A stretch of 64,000 bases of DNA from Eggerthellaceae bacterium (GTDB lineage: Bacteria; Actinomycetota; Coriobacteriia; Coriobacteriales; Eggerthellaceae): contig WRIR01000001.1 in the NCBI GenBank assembly GCA_009782605.1, forward strand, positions 1-64,000. Reading direction: 5' to 3'. Shown here piece after piece: positions 28,591 to 37,867 of the stretch. The notes under the pieces are model-generated. The model worked only from the letters and a program-made list of their open reading frames with translations. It searched no databases and was not told where the DNA came from. A program made the translations under genes and the position numbers. Every line of letters starts with the position of its first letter. Positions within the stretch are counted from its first letter, which is position 1.

Positions 28591-30729
28591 TCAAGGGCCC
28601 ACCTTGACACGGATGCCGCCACGCAGGTTGGCAAGGCCCTGTTCCGGGTCAAGATTCCACCCTGCGTCGGTAAAGACCATCCCGTCGTTGTGGAGCATTG
28701 CCGCAGAAAGGCTCCCGGAAAGGCCGGGCGATGCCTCGGGCTTCCACCACCCGTGGGGGATGCGGACGGTGCCTGCCGGCTGGCGCTCGTCGGGCCTGGC
28801 TACAAGCTCGACGGTGCCGTGCGTTGAGGACACCTTGGCCCACTGGCCGTTCCCAAGCCCCAGCGCCGCGAGGTCGAGGGGGTTGATATACAGCTCCGGC
28901 TCAGGCTCGCGGGCACGGAGCTTCGGCATCTGGTGCAGCGCGGTGTTATAGGAGCACTTGTCGCGTGCGCCCGCAAATGCGACATAGGGGAACTCGGCCT
29001 CGTCGATGCCCGGCTCGGCGTGCTCGCAGTAATAGGGCAGCGGATCGTGGCCCAAGGACTCAAGCACCGAGCTTTTCAGCTCGATCTTACCCGACGGCGT
29101 AAGGAAGGTGCCCATCGCGGCAGGCTTGAGGGGGATCGTCGGGCTTCCCTGCGCCGCGCTGTAGTCCAAGCCCAAAGGCTTGAGCAGCCAGTCGAAATAC
29201 TCCAGGCTGTCTTTCCAGGGGAACAGCTCTGTGAACCCCAGCCTGTCGGCCAGCCCCTTCATCACAAAGTAGTGGTCTTTGCACTGGCCCGCCGGCTCGG
29301 CAAGCTTCTGCGAGACCGTATAGAGGGGGGCCACGTCGAAGGGCGGCCCGACCACGTCGCGTTCAGCCCACATGTCCCCGGGCAGCACGTAGTCTGCCAG
29401 CTGGGCTGTAGGGGTCATGAAGGTCTCGAAGACGACGACCAGCTCCTGATTCATGAACGCGTCGACGATGCCCTGCATCCCGGCGTAGCTCATAGCGGTG
29501 TTGTTGGCGAGCGAGAGGAAGGCCTTGACCGGGTAGGGATTGCCGCTGCGCATGGCCTCGAAGAGCGTCGTGGGATGCGCGGAGCAGGAAAGCCCCATGA
29601 CGTCCATGGTATAGTCGATGCCCGCCTTGGCCAGGGCTCCGCGGTACAGGGGCTCGGTCGCAAACGACAGCAGGGGGTAGGTGTCGTGCCCCAGCTGAAG
29701 GCTGCGCTGCCCGGGGGAGATGAGGTCGAAGCGGCTGACCTCGGAGTTGGTGATCCCCCCGGAAGCGGGGTTGAAGACCAGCTCGGACTTGTTGACTGCG
29801 CCCACCAGCGCCCGCAGGATGCACTGGCAGCGTATGGCAGACGTCGAGTTGCGCTGCATGTCGCACGTGGCGCCCCAGGGGATGATGGGCATTGCCGCCG
29901 CAGCATACATCCGGGCGGTCTCCCGCACAAGCCCTTCGTCGATGCCGCAGATGGCGGCCACCTTGTCGGGCGGGTAGTCCTCGGCACGGGCGGCCAGCTC
30001 GTCGAAGCCGACCGTCATCGCCTTGACGAAGCCCGCGTCATAGAGCCTCTCGTTGATGATGACGTTGATCCAGCCGAGCATCAGCGCGGCGTCGGTGCCG
30101 TAGCGTACCGGCAGGTGGACGTCGGCCTGCTCGGCAGTCTCGCTCCTGCGCGGGTCGACGACAATGAGCTTCGCCCCGCGCTTCTGCGCAGCCTTGAGTT
30201 TCAGGTATTCCGCAGGCCAAAGCTCCGGCCCGCGGTTCTGGCCGAAATAGACGACCAGGTCGGCCATGTCCCACATGGGCGTGACGTAGTACCCGAGGGT
30301 GGTGCGGCAGACCTGCGCCGTGTTCCCCATGCAAAGCTCGATGGGGGCGATGTAGTTGGGAGCGCCCAGGGCGTTCATGAGGCGGCGCGTCAGGCCGCCG
30401 AAACCGTGGTTCAAGGGCATCTCGGAGACGCCGATGGCCTCGGGGCCGTACTGCTCGATCACGGCTTTCAGCCGCTCGGCGATCTCGTCCAGGGCCTGAT
30501 CCCAGCTTATTTCCTCCCACACCGGCTCGCCGCGCCTGCCGGTGTTCTTGAGGGGCGCGGTCAGGCGGCCGGGGTGGTTGCGGTACTCGTCGAACATAGT
30601 CGCCTTCGAACAGATGGCCGGGGCCTTGGGGTCGAGCGGGAAGAGCTTGATTTCCCCGCCTTCTGTCTCGGCCGCAAGCACGCAGCCACCGTCGCAGAAC
30701 ACACAGCCGACATGCTTGGTTTCGCCCAT
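28591..30729 (-). CDS. Molybdopterin-dependent oxidoreductase
   Basis: CVFCDGGCVLAAE...CSKA; WDQALDEIAERLK; no Tat leader at chosen AAGGAGG-preceded start. Confidence 0.9.
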   Translation of the reverse strand: MGETKHVGCVFCDGGCVLAAETEGGEIKLFPLDPKAPAICSKATMFDEYRNHPGRLTAPLKNTGRRGEPVWEEISWDQALDEIAERLKAVIEQYGPEAIGVSEMPLNHGFGGLTRRLMNALGAPNYIAPIELCMGNTAQVCRTTLGYYVTPMWDMADLVVYFGQNRGPELWPAEYLKLKAAQKRGAKLIVVDPRRSETAEQADVHLPVRYGTDAALMLGWINVIINERLYDAGFVKAMTVGFDELAARAEDYPPDKVAAICGIDEGLVRETARMYAAAAMPIIPWGATCDMQRNSTSAIRCQCILRALVGAVNKSELVFNPASGGITNSEVSRFDLISPGQRSLQLGHDTYPLLSFATEPLYRGALAKAGIDYTMDVMGLSCSAHPTTLFEAMRSGNPYPVKAFLSLANNTAMSYAGMQGIVDAFMNQELVVVFETFMTPTAQLADYVLPGDMWAERDVVGPPFDVAPLYTVSQKLAEPAGQCKDHYFVMKGLADRLGFTELFPWKDSLEYFDWLLKPLGLDYSAAQGSPTIPLKPAAMGTFLTPSGKIELKSSVLESLGHDPLPYYCEHAEPGIDEAEFPYVAFAGARDKCSYNTALHQMPKLRAREPEPELYINPLDLAALGLGNGQWAKVSSTHGTVELVARPDERQPAGTVRIPHGWWKPEASPGLSGSLSAAMLHNDGMVFTDAGWNLDPEQGLANLRGGIRVKVGP

Positions 30730-30869
30730 TGCCCCTGCCTCCTTCGAGGTCGCGCGCCGTGGATGCTTGGGTTTCTTCGCCCGGGAGCTCATCACGCCGA
30801 AGAGCAGCCTGTACCCCCAGGGGAACACGCGTGACAGCGGGTATTTCAACCTTATAGCCATAGGGGCAT

Positions 30870-30883
30870 CATACAGGTGTATG
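30870..30883. promoter_or_regulatory. Candidate TetR operator CATACAGGTGTATG
   Basis: Inverted repeat in divergent intergenic region; TACAAT -10-like at 30892-30897. Confidence 0.4.
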
Positions 30884-30938
30884 AAATACTGTACAATAGA
30901 CACAAACGCAGAAGTGTTTGGAACTTGGAGGCGAAGCA

Positions 30939-31529
30939 ATGGTCGAGACGGGCACAACCAAGGACAGGCTGGCAGACGCCTTCCGCACCTGCCTGGAAGA
31001 GGCGGGCTATTCAAAGACGAAGGTCAGCACGGTTGCGCGGATGTGCAACGTGGACCGCCAGACCTTCTACTATTGGTTCAAAGACATCGAGGACGTGCTG
31101 CGCTTCCTCTACCGCCGCGAGTTCCACCCTGACCGCGAGGAAGGGTTTTGGCCGGACGACCTGGCTCAAGGCAGGATGCTGTTCCTTGACCTGGCTGAAA
31201 GAAACCGCAGCCTCGTCAATACCGTTTTGGCAAGTCCCGTCAGGGACGAGGCGATCATGGCATGGTTCGAGCTCATGGTATGGGGCTATGGCCGGCGCTT
31301 CGACGCCATGACCGGGCAGATCGCCGACAAGAGGCTACAAAGGAACCTTGAGCCTGAGAAGGGGTATTTCACGACAACGATGTCTGTCTCCACCATCGCA
31401 TTGGACGAGTGCTGGATACGCGGCGGCATGTTCGACGTCTCAAAGGAAAACCTCGTCGAGATGGAGCTCAGGGTCGCCGACGACTGCCTACAGGGCATCC
31501 TGGCCCGCCACACGCAAGCAGCCCTATGA
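30939..31529 (+). CDS. TetR-family transcriptional regulator
   Basis: LADAFRTCLEEAGYSKTKVSTVARMCNVDRQTFYYWFKDIEDVLRFLYR. Confidence 0.88.
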   Translation: MVETGTTKDRLADAFRTCLEEAGYSKTKVSTVARMCNVDRQTFYYWFKDIEDVLRFLYRREFHPDREEGFWPDDLAQGRMLFLDLAERNRSLVNTVLASPVRDEAIMAWFELMVWGYGRRFDAMTGQIADKRLQRNLEPEKGYFTTTMSVSTIALDECWIRGGMFDVSKENLVEMELRVADDCLQGILARHTQAAL

Positions 31530-31677
31530 CGAAAGGCCGCAACAACGAAGGCAAACAGGCTGGCGTCTTTTTGTCCTTCCTGCCCCGCGCGGCTGGCGGC
31601 TCGTCCGATGCTTTATACTGATGCGGGGATGCCTTGACGCGGCGTCTCGTTTTCTGTTCCTTGGAAGGGAGGGGCTT

Positions 31678-32361
31678 ATGTACGCCCTCGTTTATCTTGC
31701 TTGTGCGCTCGCGCAGGCGGTCCTCGCGGTTCTTGCAGTCAGGCTTTTCGTGCGCCGGCCTTCGGTTTCCGCGTTCATGCTTATCCTGCCCATCGCGGCA
31801 GTGGTGTGGGACAACACGGTCATCGCGCTCGGGGCGGGCATCGGGGACGGGCCCTTGCTCCAGGCGCTTTCCTGGCCGCGCTTCATCGGGCATGCGCTGT
31901 TCACCCCTGCCTGGATCGTGGCGGCAGTCGGCTTTGCCCAAAGGGCCGGGCGGGGGCAGCCGGGGGTGCAAGGCCTCGACACGAAGGTTCTCAACGCAGG
32001 GCAGTGGGTGGTGTACGCTGCCTGCGTGGTGCTGGGCCTCCTGCGCTCGGTGGTGTTCCTGGTAATGAAGCCGGTAGAAGAGGCGGGGCTTTTCTACTAC
32101 GGCAATGCCGGGTCGTTCCCCGGCCCTCCCTTCGGGTCTATCACCATGCTTTTCGTGGTGCTGGTCTTTGCGGTGCTTGTATGGCGGCGCATCAAGTCGC
32201 CCTGGATGTTTGTGGGCGCGCTGGTGATGCTGTTCGCGTTTGCCGTCCCGCAGGCTGTCCCCCTGGAGGGCATGGGGCATGTGCTTGAGAACGCCGGGGA
32301 GGTTGCCATGGCGGCATCCTTGGTGTACACCGAACGCCTCTTGCAAAAACGCGGTGCTTAG
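31678..32361 (+). CDS. Multi-TM membrane protein of unknown function
   Basis: Hydrophobic 227-aa ORF; ATG preceded by GGGAGGGGC. Confidence 0.75.
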   Translation: MYALVYLACALAQAVLAVLAVRLFVRRPSVSAFMLILPIAAVVWDNTVIALGAGIGDGPLLQALSWPRFIGHALFTPAWIVAAVGFAQRAGRGQPGVQGLDTKVLNAGQWVVYAACVVLGLLRSVVFLVMKPVEEAGLFYYGNAGSFPGPPFGSITMLFVVLVFAVLVWRRIKSPWMFVGALVMLFAFAVPQAVPLEGMGHVLENAGEVAMAASLVYTERLLQKRGA

Positions 32362-32792
32362 GGGTAGCGGGACGGGGACATGGAGGGGGCGTTGTCCCCT
32401 TCTCCCGTCGTCAGACGCCGGTCATCAATGATAGAAGCATGGCCCGAAGCTTTGCTTGGTCCCTGTCGTTCATATACCTGCTTCCTTTCGCGCAAGACAT
32501 TTTCCCTGAAAGCACGCCTCGATTGCGCTAGGTGGCGGGGTTGGGCAACTAGGCTTCCAGTGGTTATCATATCGACGTTCCCCGCACCGAACTGGTTTTC
32601 AAAAGCTGCAAAGATACCACTGCACATCCACTCGGTACCGATTGCACCTTCAATATCAATAAGTAGGTCTACGTCGCTGCCGGCACCTGCCTCATCCCTT
32701 GCATACGACCCAAAAACCCATACTGCCTTGAGGTTGTGCTCTTCTGCAACCGGGGCAACTCTGTCTGCAATCTGTTCTAACGACAAGTGCAC
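32358..32792 (-). CDS. MNT-type nucleotidyltransferase antitoxin-like
   Basis: VWVFGSYARDEAGAGSDVDLLIDIE (GSYAR...DVDLL). Confidence 0.85.
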   Translation of the reverse strand: MHLSLEQIADRVAPVAEEHNLKAVWVFGSYARDEAGAGSDVDLLIDIEGAIGTEWMCSGIFAAFENQFGAGNVDMITTGSLVAQPRHLAQSRRAFRENVLRERKQVYERQGPSKASGHASIIDDRRLTTGEGDNAPSMSPSRYP

Positions 32793-32970
32793 AAAGCCAT
32801 CCTTCTGTCTTTCCTTCGGCAGCTATTATATCGCCTGCCCGCTATGATATCATCAAAAACCGTTCAACTAGGGGGCAGTATGCCAATCAGTAGGTGAGGG
32901 CGAACCAGCACAGCAAGAGTTTGAGCGTCTGCCGCTCAACCTGCCGACTACCTTCGGTTTGGAAAGGCGA

Positions 32971-33023
32971 CACGATAGGGACGTTCCTTTTTGTGTCGCA
33001 CAAAAAGGAACGTCCCTATCGTG
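32971..33023. repeat. REPIN-like palindrome, subfamily C (25+3+25)
   Basis: cacgatagggacgttcctttttgtg tcg cacaaaaaggaacgtccctatcgtg. Confidence 0.97.
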
Positions 33024-33157
33024 CTCTCTATTTTGTTCCCCGTGGTATGATGGCCGTCTTAGGGCAGGCCTCCCGGAGAATGCGGGCAGCCGTGCCGTAT
33101 GTGACCGGGAGCAGGGCGCGGGGAGCATCCCTTTTGCCTCTGAAAGGAGTGGCTACT

Positions 33158-33577
33158 ATGACAGGCCAAGAGGGTTTCGAGGACTTCAAGCAAAAGCTCG
33201 TTGACGAGAACGAGCAAAAGTACGGCAAGGAAGCCCGGGCAAAGTACGGCGACGCGGCCGTCGACGAGTCCAACGCAAGGGTCAGGGGCTTGACCAAGGA
33301 GCAGTACGACAAAGGCGAGCAGCTGCGCATCGGGGTCGAGGAAGCCTTGCAAGCCGCATTCGAGGCCGGCGACCCTGCGGGAGAGCTGGCTCAAAGAGCC
33401 TGTGACCTGCACAGACAGTGGCTTTGCGTGTACAATCCCGAATACAGCAAAGAATACCACCGGGGATTGGGCGAGATGTACGTTGCCGACGAGCGCTTCC
33501 GGGCGAACTACGACAAGCTCGCCCCCGGCTGTACCGAGTTCTTCCGCGACGCAATCAACATTTTTTGCAGAGAATGA
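33158..33577 (+). CDS. Stand-alone TipAS-like domain protein
   Basis: TKEQYDKGEQL...ACDLHRQWLCVYNPEYSKEYHRGLGEMYVADERFRANYDKLAPGCTEFFRDAINIF; no MerR HTH; AAAGGAG upstream. Confidence 0.75.
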   Translation: MTGQEGFEDFKQKLVDENEQKYGKEARAKYGDAAVDESNARVRGLTKEQYDKGEQLRIGVEEALQAAFEAGDPAGELAQRACDLHRQWLCVYNPEYSKEYHRGLGEMYVADERFRANYDKLAPGCTEFFRDAINIFCRE

Positions 33578-33592
33578 GAGAGTATTGCAGAA

Positions 33593-33649
33593 AGCACAAT
33601 AGGGACGTTCCTTTTTGTGCGACACAAAAAGGAACGTCCCTATTGTGCT
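33593..33649. repeat. REPIN-like palindrome, subfamily C
   Basis: agcacaatagggacgttcctttttgtg cga cacaaaaaggaacgtccctattgtgct. Confidence 0.97.
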
Positions 33650-34776
33650 CTAAAATACTGCTTAAGTTCGCGCGTCTGTTCTGCAATCTCTTTTGCTGTT
33701 GTTTGTGCCCAGCGAAGCGAAAGCCCCGCATAATCGGCAACTTCTTTTATCTCGGCAAAACCGGGGGTTTTCCCATTGCCGGCGACTGTCGTTGCATGTT
33801 CGCCATTTAACGAAGAACTGTATGTCAGGTCATAAGCAGGAGCAAGATACCAACTTGCCTGCTCTTCATCAAAGAGGAATGAAAAGTTTTTTGAGTGGTC
33901 GTCTCGGTTATGCGCAAAGACGTTAAAACACATGCGCCGAAAAAGCTGCTTGACGTCCCTTGTGCCGTCTGTCAATTTCAAGGTAAGTTTCATCAAGATT
34001 TTGTAATCAAGGTTTGGTAAGCGATGGCTCGTTTCCAAAAGCCCCGCAACAGAAGCCATGTGGATTCTTTCTCCTTGAATACCTCGGTCAAACCGCCTGA
34101 CTCCAAAATACCCGGAAGTGCGCCTTGAAGGGAAGAGGCGCACTTCCGGCATCGTGATGCCACATTTTTGCGCGCAGCAGGCATAATGGTATTCCTGGGC
34201 ACCGATGTCTTTCGGATCATAGGAAGAGGGGAATTTCACCATCCAGTCTTGCCCCTCGATTTCGGTAAGGATTTTCGGTCGTGCACCGCCCGATGAACCG
34301 CCCAAAGCGAACAAAGTATCTAGGTCGTTAGATGGCTTGTGGGCAAGAATCGCTGTACACTCTTTTGCGAGGTGGTCAAAATCAGTGTTGGGCGAAGCAG
34401 CACCTTCCGTTTCCCAGGCAGGCTCATAGCACAGTGCCCCCATACCAGAGTGCCCTACCAGCGCAAGACGAGCAAGCCCATCAACAGACGCAGGGTCTTT
34501 GCCATGGGCTTGAAGTGTCCTGTCCACCAAAAGACGTCCCCACCCATCAGGCAAGCTGTCGTCAAAAACCCCAAACATACCGTGTAGGGGGTCAAGTTTT
34601 GGCATGAACACGCCCCTTTTCAAAGGAAGGATAAGGGGGTTGAGAGAAAAGCCATCGGCAAGCCAACGTGTGCAATACTCAAAAGGGGAAAGCCCCTCGG
34701 CAGTTCTTGCGATACTGCCTACTTCCCTTCCGTGATAGAAAACCGTAATTCTCTTGAGGTCATCAATGGGCTGCAT
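33640..34776 (-). CDS. hipA: HipA-like kinase toxin
   Basis: LHGMFGVFDDSLPDGWGRLLVDR; GGSSGGARPKIL; NVFAHNRDDHSKNFSFL; APAYDLTYS. Confidence 0.92.
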   Translation of the reverse strand: MQPIDDLKRITVFYHGREVGSIARTAEGLSPFEYCTRWLADGFSLNPLILPLKRGVFMPKLDPLHGMFGVFDDSLPDGWGRLLVDRTLQAHGKDPASVDGLARLALVGHSGMGALCYEPAWETEGAASPNTDFDHLAKECTAILAHKPSNDLDTLFALGGSSGGARPKILTEIEGQDWMVKFPSSYDPKDIGAQEYHYACCAQKCGITMPEVRLFPSRRTSGYFGVRRFDRGIQGERIHMASVAGLLETSHRLPNLDYKILMKLTLKLTDGTRDVKQLFRRMCFNVFAHNRDDHSKNFSFLFDEEQASWYLAPAYDLTYSSSLNGEHATTVAGNGKTPGFAEIKEVADYAGLSLRWAQTTAKEIAEQTRELKQYFRAQ

Positions 34777-35053
34777 CGCTGATTACATCCTGAATGGATT
34801 GATAGTGTTTTTGGGAGAAGAGCCTATCGAAATCGTCCTCGTACCCAAGCGCGAAGGACAGCTTAATGAGCGAATTGAGGGAAATGTTGCCGCTTGCTTC
34901 AAATCGTTTCAGGGAAGCAAGGCTTACATCTGCTTTGTTTGCAAGTTCTTGTTGGGATAGTTTTTTTTCCTTGCGCCGCAAACGGAAACGCTCACGCAAG
35001 GCGTTGCGTGTTTCAAAAGGTGTTTGCTGCTGTAAAAGAGAGTCAAAATTCAT
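34763..35053 (-). CDS. hipB: XRE/HipB-like antitoxin
   Basis: LRRKEKKLSQQELANKADVSLASLKRFEASGNISLNSLIKL; overlaps hipA start. Confidence 0.9.
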   Translation of the reverse strand: MNFDSLLQQQTPFETRNALRERFRLRRKEKKLSQQELANKADVSLASLKRFEASGNISLNSLIKLSFALGYEDDFDRLFSQKHYQSIQDVISDAAH

Positions 35054-35110
35054 AGCTTATATAATAGCTAAAACAGTATTATTTTGCAATACTAGCCTAT
35101 ATATGAGCTA
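35053..35110. promoter_or_regulatory. Two candidate HipB operators, TAGCY-N8-AGCTA
   Basis: TAGCT-TATATAAT-AGCTA (35053-35070) and TAGCC-TATATATG-AGCTA (35093-35110). Confidence 0.6.
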
Positions 35111-35255
35111 TAGAAGGAGGCGTTCCCCTGCGGCCTGTGGGCGGCCTGTGGGGGCCGCCCGTGTTGTTTTGCGTTTGTCCTGCGGCTGTCCCTTGGGGCC
35201 GCCCGTGTTGTCTTGCGTTTTCCCTCGCATCCATCGCGGGAATCCCCTCCCCTTT

Positions 35256-35292
35256 CCTGTGCGACACAAAAAGGAACGTCCCTATTGTGCTC
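35256..35292. repeat. Solo arm of subfamily C element
   Basis: cctgtgcgacacaaaaaggaacgtccctattgtgctc with no opposing arm nearby. Confidence 0.9.
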
Positions 35293-36526
35293 TCTTGTCA
35301 TAGGTCTTGACGAGGCACATGAGGATGCCGCCGAGGACTGCGGCGGCGGCCAGGGGGATGGTGGCCTCCTGCCAGCCGTAGTTCTCTATCATCCAGCCGG
35401 TGAGCGGGGGGCCGAGCAGGGTGCCGATGTTGAGCCCGACGTTCAGCACGCCCAGCGCCGTCCCTGCGTGCTCGGGGCTCTTCGCCGTCGACGGGCAGAC
35501 CGTCCAGTACACCGTCGGGATGGAGCCTTCCAAGAAGGGGTACACGATGATGAAGGGGATCAGCAGGCCGATGGCGTCCATGCGGAAGCAGAAGAACAGG
35601 ATGACCGCATACAGGAAGAAGCCGACCGCCCCCACGTACTTCCGCTTGTGGAGCTTCGTGCGGTTGAGCACCCAGCCAATGAGGATGACTATCGGTATCT
35701 CAATCGCATACATCAGGCTGACCCACAGGTTGCCCTCGTACTGGGCAAGCTCGATGTCGCCTGTCGTGGCGAGGAAGAAGGTCTCACCCCAGTAGACCGC
35801 GATATAGGTCGCGAAGCCGAAGCAGCAGAAGGTGAAGATGACCCCCACCGCCGACAGCAGCCACGACGAGGGCGACTTGAAGCCCTCCGCAAACGAGTAT
35901 TTCTCCTTGTCTTCGGCCTCGGCGAAGTTCGCAAGGCCGACGCCCGGGGCATCGACCTTCCACATGTAGAGGATGAGGACGAGCACGCTGAATCCGAGGG
36001 TGAACCACCACACGCCCTGCCACCCGAAGGCCGTGGTGATGCCTCCCGCGATGAGGAAGAGGATCGTCTGGGAGGCCATCATCCACGAGCCCCACAGCCC
36101 CATGGGAAGCCCGCGCTTCTCGGGCGGGAACCACATCGCGATGACCGCCGGGCCCACGACGGCGATGATGCCGACACCGATGCCCTCGATGACGCGGCTG
36201 GCCATCAGCAGCGCAAGGTTGTCCGAGAACACCCCGATCAAAGAGCCGACCGCGGCGCAGGCCAGCGATATGACGCCGATGTTCTTCGGCCCCAGCTTGT
36301 GCAGGAGCCACGATGCCGGAATGGCCGTGACCATGCCCATGATGGTGAAGATCGACGTCAGCCAGCCGGCCTCGGTATAGCCGATGTCGAAGTAGGCCAT
36401 GATGGCCTGCATGACCGGCGGCACCTTGTTCTGCACGTTGGCCAAGGCAAGGCCGCCCAGGAAGGCGATTATCACAACGATCCAAGCAGCGAGCACGTTT
36501 TTTTGCTTCTTTGTCAATTCAAACAC
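35282..36526 (-). CDS. MFS transporter
   Basis: 12-TM-like; LLMASRVIEGIGVGIIAVVGPAVIAMWFPPEKRGLPMGLWG. Confidence 0.92.
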   Translation of the reverse strand: MFELTKKQKNVLAAWIVVIIAFLGGLALANVQNKVPPVMQAIMAYFDIGYTEAGWLTSIFTIMGMVTAIPASWLLHKLGPKNIGVISLACAAVGSLIGVFSDNLALLMASRVIEGIGVGIIAVVGPAVIAMWFPPEKRGLPMGLWGSWMMASQTILFLIAGGITTAFGWQGVWWFTLGFSVLVLILYMWKVDAPGVGLANFAEAEDKEKYSFAEGFKSPSSWLLSAVGVIFTFCCFGFATYIAVYWGETFFLATTGDIELAQYEGNLWVSLMYAIEIPIVILIGWVLNRTKLHKRKYVGAVGFFLYAVILFFCFRMDAIGLLIPFIIVYPFLEGSIPTVYWTVCPSTAKSPEHAGTALGVLNVGLNIGTLLGPPLTGWMIENYGWQEATIPLAAAAVLGGILMCLVKTYDKRAQ

Positions 36527-36726
36527 CTACTCTCATTTTATCTCAGGATACGAAACGAACACGGATGCGGCGCGGCCGGTCGGCGGCGCGGCCGGTTGCG
36601 GACGGCGCCAATCGCGGTTGCAGCTGCGGGCGCGCCGGATCCCGGCTGCGCTGGCTGGGCCCCGGTCACGATCAGCGCCGGTTGCGCTCGGCTGCGGCTG
36701 CGGCTGCGGGCACGGGCGCAGTTGCG

Positions 36727-37080
36727 CTAGTCTCCGGGCGCAGTTGCCGGCGCGGGCGCAGACCCACATGCCTTGCACTCCTTGCGCGTCTTCAACACGT
36801 AGGCGCCGCACCGGGGGCATACCCAGGTCCTCCCCGCCTCCACACAGCCTGTGCAGAGCGGCTTTGCCAGGGGGTCGCACTGGAAGCACGGCCTGCGCGT
36901 TGCCGCAAAGCCCTGCCTCTGCGCGGCGGGAGCCTGAGGTACGGGGGTGTTGCACCTCAGACAAACCGCGCGGTCGGCAGGGTTGAAGCGGCCGCAGGAA
37001 GGGCATTCGACCGGCAGGAGGAAGCCTGGCTTGCGATGGCACCGCTGACAGGTCGGGTTACAGGTGCGGCAGCTCGGCAT
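36727..37080 (-). CDS. Cys-rich zinc-ribbon protein
   Basis: Eight CxxC motifs in 117 aa. Confidence 0.75.
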   Translation of the reverse strand: MPSCRTCNPTCQRCHRKPGFLLPVECPSCGRFNPADRAVCLRCNTPVPQAPAAQRQGFAATRRPCFQCDPLAKPLCTGCVEAGRTWVCPRCGAYVLKTRKECKACGSAPAPATAPGD

Positions 37081-37158
37081 GACGGGCTTCCCTCGGCCTT
37101 TCTCCGAGGGCCTTCCCGGTGGCCGGGGCGGCGCGCGGCGTCAGCGGTGTCGTGGAGC

Positions 37159-37476
37159 TCATGGCGCGGCAGGCGTGCCGGGGGCCTTCGGGGCAGCCGG
37201 CGCGGCGGGCGATGCACCCGCAGCAGCCGGCGCTGTACCCGGGGCCTTCGGGGCTGCGGGCGGCGCAACCGGCGGGGCAACCGCCCCGCCTGCGGCACCC
37301 GGGGCCTTCGGCGCGCCGACTGCCGGGGCGCCGCCGGCAGCCTGCGCGTTGGCCGCCTCTATCGAGGCCGCCATGTCGGCGCCACACTTCTGGCAGACGT
37401 CGTTGTCGGGCTTGTTGAAGGCGCCGCAGTCGAGGCATTTCACCACCATCGCGGTTCCTGCTGGTCTAAAACACAT
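37159..37476 (-). CDS. Zinc-ribbon protein with Ala/Pro-rich tail
   Basis: VVKCLDCGAFNKPDNDVCQKCGADMAASIEAANAQAAGGAPAVGAPKAPG; AAGGAG upstream. Confidence 0.75.
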   Translation of the reverse strand: MCFRPAGTAMVVKCLDCGAFNKPDNDVCQKCGADMAASIEAANAQAAGGAPAVGAPKAPGAAGGAVAPPVAPPAAPKAPGTAPAAAGASPAAPAAPKAPGTPAAP

Positions 37477-37528
37477 GGGGATTCTCCTTACTGTCTGTCC
37501 TTGCTTTCTTCCTGGCACGACACGGCGC

Positions 37529-37867
37529 CTAGCACGGCACGAACAACGAGCTCTTCGGCTTGCCCGCTGCCACTTTCGCAAGCTCCTCGACCGTTCCGAA
37601 GGACATGCATGCCGCCTGGCAGTGATGGACGCAGGTCGGGAGCTTCCCCATGGCGACACGGTCCTCGCACAGGTTGCACAGCGAGGTGGGCACGGGCAGG
37701 TAGGTGTACTCCCACCTGCCGCTGGGGAGCTGGCGCGGGCCGTCGGCGAAGAGCTTGATGCCGTATTGGCCTTCGGCCAGGCCGAGCTCGACCTTGCAGG
37801 CTATCTCGCAGGAATGGCACCCGGTGCACCAGTTGTAGTCGACAAGAAGTCCGTATTTACTTGACAT
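37529..37867 (-). CDS. 4Fe-4S dicluster electron-transfer protein
   Basis: CTGCHSCEIACK...CNLCEDRVAMGKLPTCVHHCQAAC. Confidence 0.92.
   Translation of the reverse strand: MSSKYGLLVDYNWCTGCHSCEIACKVELGLAEGQYGIKLFADGPRQLPSGRWEYTYLPVPTSLCNLCEDRVAMGKLPTCVHHCQAACMSFGTVEELAKVAAGKPKSSLFVPC

Noticed and set aside
28933-30834. 633-aa ORF antisense to molybdopterin oxidoreductase
   Set aside because: Antisense artefact; sense frame has Mo-bis-PGD enzyme motifs
32971-33649. Considered as terminal inverted repeats of a classical IS
   Set aside because: Each end is an internally complete palindrome, no transposase between them, no clear target-site duplication
36543-36730. GC-rich low-complexity tract considered as a structured RNA
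   Set aside because: Simple ggttgcgg/gcgggcgcag slippage repeats without a consistent fold
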